The notes beneath the pieces were generated by a model. It saw only the letters and a list, made by a program, of their open reading frames with translations, was not told the origin of the DNA and ran no database searches. A stretch of 64,000 bases of DNA, taken from CAJXMH01 sp964001305 (GTDB lineage: Bacteria; Bacteroidota; Bacteroidia; Flavobacteriales_E; Vicingaceae). Every line of letters begins with the position of its first letter. Within the stretch, counting starts at the first letter, position 1. Both the position numbers and the translations under genes were made by a program. Positions 1 to 9,200 of the stretch are shown here, piece after piece. Location of the stretch: NCBI GenBank assembly GCA_964001305.1, contig CAXFAI010000019.1, forward strand, positions 1-64,000, in the 5' to 3' direction.

Positions 1-362
1 TATCCTATATTTATTCGATACCGCTTAATTCCACTAAAAAGTGAACGTAAAGTAATAATGGGTTGCGCTTGCATGGTTGAACCTTCAATCGGTTTTTGCA
101 CCAATGTAATTTCATATTCATGCAAAGGCTTGTATTGGTGCCACACTTTTTCAAAACTGTTTCTAATTACTGAATCTTCAACATTTTTAAAGTGTACACT
201 CATTTCAAAAGGGCTTTGGTTTGGGTTCTCTACATTCGATTTATAGATGAGCTCACCCTCCATTAAGTTATGATCAGCGAAATAAATTCCTGAGCAAACA
301 AGCAATAAGAGTATTGCTAAAAGGTATTTGGTTTTGGAATGTTGTAAAAAACTTGAACTCAT
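1..362 (-). CDS. Unknown membrane-anchored protein, truncated by the window edge
   Basis: An open frame starts with ATG at 362 and runs 120 codons without a stop to the left edge, so only the N-terminal part is visible. It begins with a short polar stretch, then a hydrophobic segment at about residues 12-28 (YLLAILLLLVCSGIYF), which is a signal anchor or signal peptide. A soluble, mostly hydrophilic region follows. I do not recognise the family. It lies just downstream of hemH on the same strand with a gap of about 42 bases, so it may be co-transcribed with it. The opposite strand has an open frame here without gene character. Confidence 0.6.
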   Translation of the reverse strand, partial: MSSSFLQHSKTKYLLAILLLLVCSGIYFADHNLMEGELIYKSNVENPNQSPFEMSVHFKNVEDSVIRNSFEKVWHQYKPLHEYEITLVQKPIEGSTMQAQPIITLRSLFSGIKRYRINIG

Positions 363-404
363 ACATATATACCTACGCATGAACCCCACCAATTGTTTTT
401 TAAA

Positions 405-1418
405 CTAGCCTCTTTCTCGAACCATATCTTCCAAACACTCAATCCATATGGGGTGATCGTTTAGGCTTTCAACAAGCTGTACTTTTTCGCCACCATTCTC
501 TTCAAAAATCTCTTGGTATTCAATTCCAATTTCAACGGTTGTTTCCAAGCAATCGGCAATAAATGCCGGGCTAAACGCTAATATTCGCTTATCTCCTTTT
601 TTCGCTCGTTCTTCCACAATCTCATCAGAAAATGGCTCTAACCACTTTTTATCTAAACGAGATTGGAAAGCAACGGTATACTTTTCTTTTGGAATGTTAA
701 GTTTTTCGGCTAATAAACGAGTGGTGGCATAACAAGTTGCTTTATAGCAATACTTATTATCATCTGTTAACTCTGTTTCACAATCGTGGTCTTTACAAGG
801 TGTCCCATCTTCATAAACTTTGTCTACATGCCTTTCGGGAAGCCCATGATAACTAAACAAAATGTGATCATAACTTTCAATGTCGTATTGTTTGGCTCTT
901 GCCACAAAAGCGTCGATAAATTTTGGATGATCCCAAAACTGACTAATGATTGACAACTCTGGAATAACCCACCATTTGCTAATAATTTTCATGGCTCTTT
1001 CCATAGCAGAACCGGAGCTAGCAGAAGCATAATGCGGAAATAGTGGCACGATGATAATTTTTTCATAATTCAACATGCGCATTTCTCCAAGCACTTTTTC
1101 CATAGAAGGATTTTGATAACGCATGGCTAGATGAACTGAATAATCCTCGCCCAACTTTGCTTGTAATTTCTGCTGCACACTTTCTCCGTAAATAATTAAT
1201 GGAGAACCTTGATCGGTCCACAGCTGCTTGTAAATTTTAGTAGAGCCTGCTGCACGAAAAGGAACAATAATCAGGTTGACCAAAAACTTTCGCAATAACC
1301 AAGGTAAATCAATAACCCTTGGGTCGTTTAAAAATTGAAATAAATAGCGTCTTACCGCTCCTATTTTTGCGTCATCAGGTGTACCTAAATTGACTAATAA
1401 AACTCCTGTTTTGGCCAT
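405..1418 (-). CDS. hemH: Ferrochelatase
   Basis: This enzyme inserts ferrous iron into protoporphyrin IX, the last step of protoheme synthesis. The 337-residue product has the family start (KTGVLLVNLGTPDD), the SYHGLPERH segment with the metal-binding histidine, and the late FSPAFIADCLETTVEI segment with the conserved glutamate. Length is normal for a bacterial ferrochelatase. I chose the ATG at 1418 because it gives the usual MAKTGVLLVNLG start; the 11 in-frame codons further upstream do not look like family sequence. The next gene upstream, lpdA, ends at 1490 on the same strand. Confidence 0.95.
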   Translation of the reverse strand: MAKTGVLLVNLGTPDDAKIGAVRRYLFQFLNDPRVIDLPWLLRKFLVNLIIVPFRAAGSTKIYKQLWTDQGSPLIIYGESVQQKLQAKLGEDYSVHLAMRYQNPSMEKVLGEMRMLNYEKIIIVPLFPHYASASSGSAMERAMKIISKWWVIPELSIISQFWDHPKFIDAFVARAKQYDIESYDHILFSYHGLPERHVDKVYEDGTPCKDHDCETELTDDNKYCYKATCYATTRLLAEKLNIPKEKYTVAFQSRLDKKWLEPFSDEIVEERAKKGDKRILAFSPAFIADCLETTVEIGIEYQEIFEENGGEKVQLVESLNDHPIWIECLEDMVRERG

Positions 1419-1489
1419 AATAATGGATATAAAAAAACAGCAAATAGACAAGCCATTTACTGTTATTGTTCATTCTAAAAGCACATCTC

Positions 1490-2887
1490 TTAAATGTGAA
1501 TTGCTCTATTATTAGTTGCAGCTAAAGTTGCTTCTCTAAATGCTTCTGTAAACGTTGGATGAGCATGACTCATACGCGAAATATCTTCCGCTGTAGCTCG
1601 ATACTCCATAGCAACCACAGCTTCTGCAATCATATCAGCTGCTCTTGGTCCACACATGTGAACGCCTAATATTTCATCGGTTTCTTTATCGGCAAGCACT
1701 TTAATTACACCGTCTGTGTCCATACTAGCTCTTGCTCTTCCACTTGCTTTAAATGGGAAAGAACCTGTTTTATAGGCAATCTTTTCTTCTTTTAACTGCT
1801 CTTCCGTTTTTCCAACGCTTGCTACTTCGGGCCAAGTGTACACTACATTCGGAATTAAGTTATAATTAATGTGTGGTTGTTCACCGTTCATTAATTCTGC
1901 CACCATAGTTCCTTCTTCTTCCGCTTTATGTGCTAGCATAGCTCCTCTAACCACATCACCAATGGCATAAATGTGAGACTTTGAAGTCTGTAAATGCTCA
2001 TTCACTTCTATTCTCCCACGGTCGTCTGCTTTTAATCCAGCATTTTCTAACCCTAATCCATCTGTATAAGGTCTTCTTCCTACTGAAACCAAGCAGTAAT
2101 CAGCTTCAAAACTTACTTCTTCTCCTTTCTTATTGTCCGCTTTTACAGTCACCAAATTTTTATTCTTCTTCACCTCTTTCACCTTGTGGCTCATGTGAAG
2201 CTTTATTCCTAGCTTTTTTAGTGACTTGCTCAATTCTTTACTCATGGTAGAATCCATGGTTGGAATAATGCGATCCATGTATTCAATCACCTCAACTTCA
2301 GTTCCTAAACGTGCATAAACCGAACCCAGTTCAAGACCAATTACACCGCCTCCAATAACAATCATTTTCTTCGGCACTTCATCCAATTCCAAGGCTTCAG
2401 TAGAAGTAATTACACGCTCCTTATCTAGCTCAATAAATGGCAAAGTAGCAGGTTTAGAACCTGTAGCAATTACAATTTTTTGAGCTTCAATTTTTTGTTC
2501 TTTCTCTCCATCTATTTTAATGGTGTGCTCATCTACAAATGAACCCATCCCTTGAAAAACATCGATCTTATTTTTCTTCATTAAAAAATCAATGCCTCCA
2601 ACTGTTTGCTCAACCACTCCTCTTTTTCTTTCTACCATTTGCTTGAAATTTACTTTCAAGTCTTTTAACTCAATTCCGTGCTTGGTAAAATCGTGAGCAG
2701 CTTGATGGTAGTGCTCTGAAGAATCTAACAATGCTTTAGAAGGAATACAACCTACGTTTAGGCAAGTACCTCCAAGAGTACTGTATTTTTCAATTAAAGC
2801 GGTTTTCATTCCTAATTGTGCACAACGAATGGCACAAACATAGCCTCCAGGGCCTGAACCAATGATGGCAACGTCGTATTTATCCAT
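1490..2887 (-). CDS. lpdA: Dihydrolipoyl dehydrogenase (E3)
   Basis: This flavoprotein reoxidises dihydrolipoamide in the pyruvate and 2-oxoglutarate dehydrogenase complexes and the glycine cleavage system, passing electrons to NAD. The 465-residue product shows the N-terminal FAD-binding GSGPGG (residues 10-15), the redox-active disulfide in GGTCLNVGCIPSK (Cys42 and Cys47), a central NAD-binding glycine motif (VIGGGVIGLELG), the second FAD motif (YAIGDV), and the C-terminal HAHPTFTEA His-Glu pair. It is full length. No genes for E1 or E2 subunits lie nearby, so it is probably a shared E3. Confidence 0.96.
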   Translation of the reverse strand: MDKYDVAIIGSGPGGYVCAIRCAQLGMKTALIEKYSTLGGTCLNVGCIPSKALLDSSEHYHQAAHDFTKHGIELKDLKVNFKQMVERKRGVVEQTVGGIDFLMKKNKIDVFQGMGSFVDEHTIKIDGEKEQKIEAQKIVIATGSKPATLPFIELDKERVITSTEALELDEVPKKMIVIGGGVIGLELGSVYARLGTEVEVIEYMDRIIPTMDSTMSKELSKSLKKLGIKLHMSHKVKEVKKNKNLVTVKADNKKGEEVSFEADYCLVSVGRRPYTDGLGLENAGLKADDRGRIEVNEHLQTSKSHIYAIGDVVRGAMLAHKAEEEGTMVAELMNGEQPHINYNLIPNVVYTWPEVASVGKTEEQLKEEKIAYKTGSFPFKASGRARASMDTDGVIKVLADKETDEILGVHMCGPRAADMIAEAVVAMEYRATAEDISRMSHAHPTFTEAFREATLAATNNRAIHI

Positions 2888-2916
2888 GATTTTTTATTAT
2901 TCTGAGAATTGGCCCA

Positions 2917-2924
2917 CAAATTTA
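2917..2924 (-). promoter_or_regulatory. Possible -7 element for lpdA
   Basis: On the minus strand this reads TAAATTTG, matching the Bacteroidota -7 consensus TAnnTTTG. It would place transcription start about 24 bases before the lpdA ATG. I see no TTTG at the right distance upstream, so this is a half match. Confidence 0.3.
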
Positions 2925-2930
2925 GGCAAA

Positions 2931-4550
2931 CTAGGCCTTTTTAGCACTTAATCTTTGTTCTGTTTTATTCAGTTTCCTCACTAAGGTTAATAGCAAAAGT
3001 AAAGGAGCAATAAAGGCAGCAATTCGCCCGATGTAATTTCCGTATTTCACATAAAAGGTCAATTCGTCATTTAATTGAACAGTTCCTTTCAGTGCAGCTT
3101 CTTCCCACCATTTTGTTTGATCTACAATTTCTCCTTTATGATTAATTATAGCAGAAATTCCTGTATTGGCTGAACGCACAATACCTCTTCTTCCTTCTAT
3201 GGCTCTCAACTTTGCGTAAGCTAAATGCTGTTTGTAACCGGGTGAATCGTCCCACCAACCATCATTGGTAATAATGGCATAAAGTTTTGCTCCGCTTCTT
3301 GCATATTGGGTGACATACTCTCCATAAACCGATTCATAACAAATGATAGGTGCAACACCATTTTCAGCATTTTGATTATAAAACACAGATGGATAGTCTT
3401 GCCAACCATAACCTCCAGCCGAGCCTCCAAGATTAATGGAAAGCCTCTTCATGATAGGTAAATACTCAAGAAAAGGAACTTTCTCTACTCCCAAGACTAA
3501 TTTCGATTTTCGATGAAAAGGAATGTTTTCTGTTTGATCAAGCTGCATGGCAGCATTGTAATTATCATAGTAACCTTCACCCCTTAATTTGCGGGCAGTA
3601 GGCGTCATTTCCTCTTCTTTTAAAATTAATTTGGAAGTAGAAAGACCAACAATAGTTCTAAGATTTGGAAAAGAGTCAATGATATTTCTCAACTCTTCAG
3701 TTCCGTATAAATATTCAACTTCATGCTCCCAATAAGCACTTGGAAAAGCGGTTTCAGGTAAGATTAGTAGGTCTGTTTTTTCATCCACTTTGCTTCTAGC
3801 CAAACGCACCATCCGGTCTATTTGGTCTGACTCTGACATACCTCCGAATTTATCTTTGTAAGGATCAATATTTGGCTGAACAATGACCACTTGCTTTTCT
3901 TCACCTTTTGATACGTAATTTTTAAAAATAGCATGTGAATACAACATGGGAGCAAATACCCAAAGCAGCCAAACAATCATTACCAAATAGCTTCTCTTAT
4001 TCTGCGCTTTCAGCTGCTTTGGAAAAAAGAAAAACAGCAAATTAGCAACCAAAACCCAAACACTTCCACCTATTACTCCTGTAAACTCATACCATTGAAT
4101 ATCATTAATATCGTTGGCAAACACATTTCCTAGGATAAGCCAAGGCCATGACAAATCCCAATTTAAATGAAGGTATTCAAAGGCAATCCAATAAATAACC
4201 AAACCAATATAGCCTTGTTTTTCACCTACTTTTTGCTTGGTTAAATGAAACAGCCAAAACACAGTGGCCATAAACAAAGAGTTAAAAACAATAGCAGCAA
4301 CTGCTCCCCAATCGGAAGCATAATAAATCCACCAAGTAGTGATTAGGTTAAAAATAAAAAAGGCTAAATAAGCGAAGCCAAAAACCGCCAAAGCTGGATT
4401 TGATTTTCTTTGAGTCAACTCTTTTTCCACCCTTAATAGTGGTGTAAATGCGATAAATATTAATGAAGTTATATCCGCAATTTCAGGCCAGGCAAGTGCC
4501 AATAACACTCCACTTAATAAAGAAAGTAACCAAAACTTAATATGTTTCAT
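2931..4550 (-). CDS. lnt: Apolipoprotein N-acyltransferase
   Basis: This inner-membrane enzyme adds the third acyl chain to the N-terminal cysteine of lipoproteins. The 539-residue product has an N-terminal half of several membrane helices, then a nitrilase-type domain. The expected Glu-Lys-Cys triad is visible: Glu in LILPETAFPS, Lys in RKSKLVLG and Cys404 in PIICYESVYG. A final hydrophobic helix lies near the C-terminus. I chose the ATG at 4550; the frame extends upstream to a TTG, but that part is made from the palindrome at 4563-4598. Its products would include lipoproteins such as GldK encoded in this window. Confidence 0.93.
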   Translation of the reverse strand: MKHIKFWLLSLLSGVLLALAWPEIADITSLIFIAFTPLLRVEKELTQRKSNPALAVFGFAYLAFFIFNLITTWWIYYASDWGAVAAIVFNSLFMATVFWLFHLTKQKVGEKQGYIGLVIYWIAFEYLHLNWDLSWPWLILGNVFANDINDIQWYEFTGVIGGSVWVLVANLLFFFFPKQLKAQNKRSYLVMIVWLLWVFAPMLYSHAIFKNYVSKGEEKQVVIVQPNIDPYKDKFGGMSESDQIDRMVRLARSKVDEKTDLLILPETAFPSAYWEHEVEYLYGTEELRNIIDSFPNLRTIVGLSTSKLILKEEEMTPTARKLRGEGYYDNYNAAMQLDQTENIPFHRKSKLVLGVEKVPFLEYLPIMKRLSINLGGSAGGYGWQDYPSVFYNQNAENGVAPIICYESVYGEYVTQYARSGAKLYAIITNDGWWDDSPGYKQHLAYAKLRAIEGRRGIVRSANTGISAIINHKGEIVDQTKWWEEAALKGTVQLNDELTFYVKYGNYIGRIAAFIAPLLLLLTLVRKLNKTEQRLSAKKA

Positions 4551-4562
4551 ACTTTTTGGAAA

Positions 4563-4598
4563 GAAGGGCAAACTTAATTATTAATAAGTTTGCCCTTC
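4563..4598. repeat. Perfect 14-bp inverted repeat between divergent genes
   Basis: The arms GAAGGGCAAACTTA (4563-4576) and its exact complement (4585-4598) flank an 8-base AT loop. It lies between the starts of lnt (minus) and the secreted endonuclease gene (plus), 12 bases from each ATG. The position suggests an operator or a shared 5' leader hairpin. A terminator would be unexpected between two gene starts. Confidence 0.7.
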
Positions 4599-4610
4599 AA
4601 AATTGAAAGC

Positions 4611-6230
4611 ATGAAGAAATCTTTACTTTTTCTACTCTTAGCACCTTGTTTATCCTTTGGACAAATTATAAGCACTCAAGTGAATTCGTTAGCATTTGGA
4701 AATGTTAATGTAGGAACAAAAGATAGTTTACAATTGAGCATTACAAATAATTCAAATCAAGCTGTAAACATTACCAACATTAAGTTTTATGTAATTTACG
4801 GCGACTACCCCTTTTCTGCTTCACAAAGTACATTTAGTTTGGCTGCAGGGGCTAGCCAAAATGTTTGGATTTACTTTGAACCTGAGCATAATATCATGCA
4901 TAATTCAGAATTAATCATTCAACATAATGGCAGTAGTGGTTTTACTGCAGTTGATTTACAAGGTCAAGGAGTATTTCCTATGGCCTATTACAGCGGTACA
5001 CAAAACCTAGAAGAACAAGCCTTAAAGAATGCTCTAAAAACCATTACCGGTCAGGGGTACAATCAACGGAGCTATAACCAAGCACGAGATTTTATGTACG
5101 GAAGTATTGATAATAATAATGGACAAGTAGAATGTGTATATACTGGTCGAACCGCAACTTTTAATAGTCGCTCTGGAGCAAATAACAATAGCTTTAACTG
5201 TGAGCATACTTTTCCTCAAGGATTCTTTAACCAAAACTTACCGATGAGAAGTGACATTCACCATTTATTTGCAACAGATGTAAATTCGAACAGCCAAAGA
5301 GGAAATTTACCTTTTGGTGTAGTAACTGGTAGCACCACATGGTCTCAAGGAGGCTCTAAAAAGGGCGGTGGTTTGTTCGAGCCACGAAATGCGCAAAAAG
5401 GAGCTACTGCAAGGGCTATGATGTATTTTGTAATTCGCTACCAAGACTACTCGAGTCATTTTTCTACTCAAGAAACAGTATTAAGAAACTGGCACAACAC
5501 CTATTTACCAACAGCTTCTGAAATACAGAGAAACACAGACATACAAGCGGTACAAAACAACAGAAACCCATTTGTTGATTATCCACAACTGGAAGAGCGA
5601 ATTACCAATTTTGTGACAAATAGCACTAAAACCCCTCAGTTTAGTTTAGATATTCTTCAAACTTCAGTGAATTTTGGAAATATTAATGCACTAGCTGCGG
5701 ACACTTTCAATTACATTTTGGTAAATAAAGGAAATCAACCCATTTCATTCAGTAATTTTTCTATCAGTAGCACACAGTATTTGTCTTTTGCTGCAGGTTC
5801 AGGAGTTAACCAAAGCCTGAATCCAGGTGAAGCAATTCAAATTTCAATTGTTGCTAATACTCAAGGAGCTGCTGCTCAAATAAATGAAACTCTGGATTTT
5901 AATACCAGTTTAACTGGTCTTCAATCAAGTTTTACTATTCCAATTACCGCAAATGCTATCATTACATCATTAGCTGATTTAAGCTTGAACAATCAAATTG
6001 AAGTGTATCCGAATCCATTTGAAAATTCAATTACAATTGCAAACTCAAGTCATTTCACCAATTATCAAATTCAATTAGTTGATGCTGTTGGAAAGATTGT
6101 ATTTAAAAACAACTTGACAGTTGCACAAAACGACTATGAAACGCTTGATTTATCTAGTCTAAACAAAGGAGTTTACTTCTTGAGTTTATCAAATGGGAAG
6201 GAAGTAATTGTAAGGCGTTTGGTTAAATAA
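4611..6230 (+). CDS. Secreted endonuclease I family nuclease with T9SS sorting domain
   Basis: The 539-residue product starts with a Sec signal peptide (KKSLLFLLLAPCLSFG). An immunoglobulin-like choice-of-anchor D domain follows at about residues 20-115. The nuclease domain has the endonuclease I (EndA/NucM) motifs CEHTFPQGFF (His199) and SDIHHLFATD plus NSQRGNLPFG. A second anchor-D-like domain covers about residues 340-450. The C-terminal 80 residues begin EVYPNPFENSITI and end VIVRRLVK, a type A sorting domain of the type IX secretion system. It is therefore predicted to be exported by T9SS as an extracellular or surface nuclease. The ATG at 4611 gives the signal peptide; an upstream TTG start is less likely. 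Confidence 0.9.
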   Translation: MKKSLLFLLLAPCLSFGQIISTQVNSLAFGNVNVGTKDSLQLSITNNSNQAVNITNIKFYVIYGDYPFSASQSTFSLAAGASQNVWIYFEPEHNIMHNSELIIQHNGSSGFTAVDLQGQGVFPMAYYSGTQNLEEQALKNALKTITGQGYNQRSYNQARDFMYGSIDNNNGQVECVYTGRTATFNSRSGANNNSFNCEHTFPQGFFNQNLPMRSDIHHLFATDVNSNSQRGNLPFGVVTGSTTWSQGGSKKGGGLFEPRNAQKGATARAMMYFVIRYQDYSSHFSTQETVLRNWHNTYLPTASEIQRNTDIQAVQNNRNPFVDYPQLEERITNFVTNSTKTPQFSLDILQTSVNFGNINALAADTFNYILVNKGNQPISFSNFSISSTQYLSFAAGSGVNQSLNPGEAIQISIVANTQGAAAQINETLDFNTSLTGLQSSFTIPITANAIITSLADLSLNNQIEVYPNPFENSITIANSSHFTNYQIQLVDAVGKIVFKNNLTVAQNDYETLDLSSLNKGVYFLSLSNGKEVIVRRLVK

Positions 6231-6231
6231 T

Positions 6232-9200
6232 TTACCTCAGCAAATACATTTTTCCGAATTCCTCTTTAAAGAATTGATCTACTTCAGTTTTTCGATGCTC
6301 CACATTGGCGCCATCAATTCTCATTTTCACTCGATAGAGGTAAACTCCATTGGCTAACTGATCTCCAAATTCATCTTTTCCATCCCAAGCGAATTCTGAA
6401 ATGTTATTTCCGATTCGAATCGGTCCAATTTCAAATTGATCAATTTCTCTTACAACCTTTCCGGTTATAGTCATTATTTGAATTTGAATTTGGTCTGGTA
6501 TTCTAGAACCAGTTAACGTAAACACAAAACGCGTAGATGTAGAAAAAGGATTAGGATAATTCATTAAGTGAGTTACACTCGATTTAGTGACCACCTCAAA
6601 CTCAATCTGATAATCTTGAGCGCCAGATTCATTACCTGAAGCATCTTTAGCATTTACTCGAAGGCTATAAATTCCATCTTCTGTAAAGCTAGGTTGATAC
6701 AATACTTTCGCCTTATTCTCAGGTAAACTTGCTGGTGTAAACTCAAGTTCAGTAGTTGAATTATAATTCAACAATTCCTCTTGTCCACTTGGTTTCCTTA
6801 AGTAAATGGCTATGCTTGAGGTATCGTCTAAAGCCAAAAAACTATTTTCATCATCCAGACTAATTCTAATCTCTGGTTTAGCTGATACAATTTCTCTATT
6901 CAAAATTCGCTTGCCATCAAAAGTGACATCCAATAATGGGTTTAAGAAGTCATTTCTTACAACAAATGAAAACTGTCCTGTATTATTAAAATATTCACTC
7001 TCAAATGGATTTCGCTGTGGATTAACATTTATAATTAAATTGTATATCCCACTTAGATTTTGAGTACTAAGTTCTCCATTGTAAATAAAGGTACTATCTC
7101 CGCTTAAAGGAGCTATTGTTTCTTCAGCTACAATTGATACCTGATTCTGCTGATTTAATAGTTGAATCTGTACCTGAAAACTATCCATTTCGGTAGAAGA
7201 AACATTACTGATAGCCACTTCATATTCTAGAGGCTCACCCTCTTGAATAGTATCCTTACTTAGGCTAAAAAACAAATTGGGATTCACTGCTACATCAGGA
7301 GGCGTTTGATGACTCACCTCCCACCTTTTTAACTGTGGAGGTGTTCTTTCTAAGTCATCAAAACTTCGAGCTTTAAGCCTCAGTTTAGGGTATCGATTGG
7401 CTGCCACAATACGGTTTAGAGAAGTATCTAAACTAAATTGATTTGAAGAAAAAAGAAGACTCTCACTGCCTATGGTATTAATGCCGTAGATTTCAAAAAT
7501 TAAACTATCTGCCAGACTTGACCCTTCCTTTTTAAAGGCATACTGTAAGCGATTCCATTGATCGGTTGGACCAATTATGGTAGAGTAAATATCTCCAAAA
7601 GTAGCATTTACTTGAAGATCTCTTTCAAGGCTAATTCGATCTCTGGTAGAAGCTCCAGCAATTTCTTGAACCGTATTTAACTTACCTTTTTGCACCGTAA
7701 AAATGAATGGAAAACTATCTTGAAGATTAACAATTTCATTGCTTCCCAAAGTTTGTATGGACCTTAAAATAGAAGAATCTTGATCCCATATATCCGAATA
7801 GTTAAATGCTAGCCAACTGTAGAGAACCACATAGTTTCCATCGGGTATTTCATTCAACAAAAAATCACGCATATCTCTCATTTCATCGAGACTATCCGCC
7901 CTAAAAAGAAAATATGACTCTGACCTATCTCTAGAAGGGAAACACCAGCTATCTTGGTTGGCCTGACCAAAATAATTTTGTTGGTTAAGCCCATTGTAAG
8001 GGGTTTGCCAAGATTCAAGCGTTAATGAATCCAAAACAGCGATTAAAAATCCAGGAACGATTCTACATGCTCCTCTCTCCCTAGTATCTGCATCAATTGA
8101 ATATAAAATTTCATTATGCTCCACATTATTAACTGGAGATCCTACATTAAAAACATTGAGCTCACGTACACCCTGTGTAAACTCAAACTTTTGTTGCGCA
8201 TCATTTTGCTTTATATACAAAAAGTCATTTTGCTTATACTGATCAAAATGGTCTTGTGACCAACCTTCTTGATTGGCAATGTATTGAAAAGAGCTTTGTC
8301 TCCATTTAAAGTCTATACCATTTGATGGAATTGGGCTGACCCTCCAAAAATAAACAGCACTATCAGGCATATTCTGCAAAACAGAAGGACTCCAACTGAC
8401 AACCCCACCAGCTGAACTTACATCAAAAGATTGTTTAAATGAGCTATTAAAATTAGCATTGGTATCCAACTCAAATCGGTAGTTCTTTTCTATCTCAAAA
8501 GCAAAAGCAGTAGATGCTTTTAATGTAGGTCCTTGTGTTCCAACTATTCCATATCTAAGTGGTGAAACAGGCAATATTTCACCTGATCGAACCAAAACCT
8601 CAAAATCAATTCGATTATTTAATTCATTAATCTCCGTATGCTCATCAAGCGGATCAAGAATAATTGTAAATTGATTTATTCCTACATTTTCAACTAAATC
8701 TATCGGAAAATTTAATGCTAAGCTATTTCTAAAAAAAAGTGGTTTTACTTTGAAGAAAATAGTTGTATCAGCAATGCCAGAAGCAGGAAAGTCTTGCCTA
8801 ACTTCCACTTGTAAAGAATCTTGAATTGCCTTTCCGTAGTTTGTAAGGGTAATCATCAGTTGAAATGAATCAAGATCTGTAGTCACTTCGTTTGGAAGGA
8901 TTTTAACATCATTTTGTTGTATTGAAAAATCAGGCAAATCAGGTGCATACAAGCCCAAAGAAGGATCTCCTTGCAAACTCATTTCCAGACAAATGCTTTT
9001 TAGACTTGGATACATATTTCCATTTTCCAACTCCATAACAGTAAGTCTCATATTCTCTGCCATGCTTTTACCATAGCCCTTCTTACTAAAATATTCATAG
9101 AGCTTACCTGAGTAATCATTCAAAGTATTTGCTAAACCAAGATTTCCATTTGCAATAAAACCTATTGCTCCTTTATTCCTTTCCAACACATACTTTTCTG

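Noticed and set aside
58..246. Short plus-strand open frame at the left edge
   Set aside because: It is opposite the truncated membrane-anchored gene, which has a proper start and signal anchor; the plus frame has no such features.
3221..3430. Met-rich open frame inside lnt on the same strand
   Set aside because: It is a shifted frame over the catalytic Cys region of lnt, and lnt is intact.
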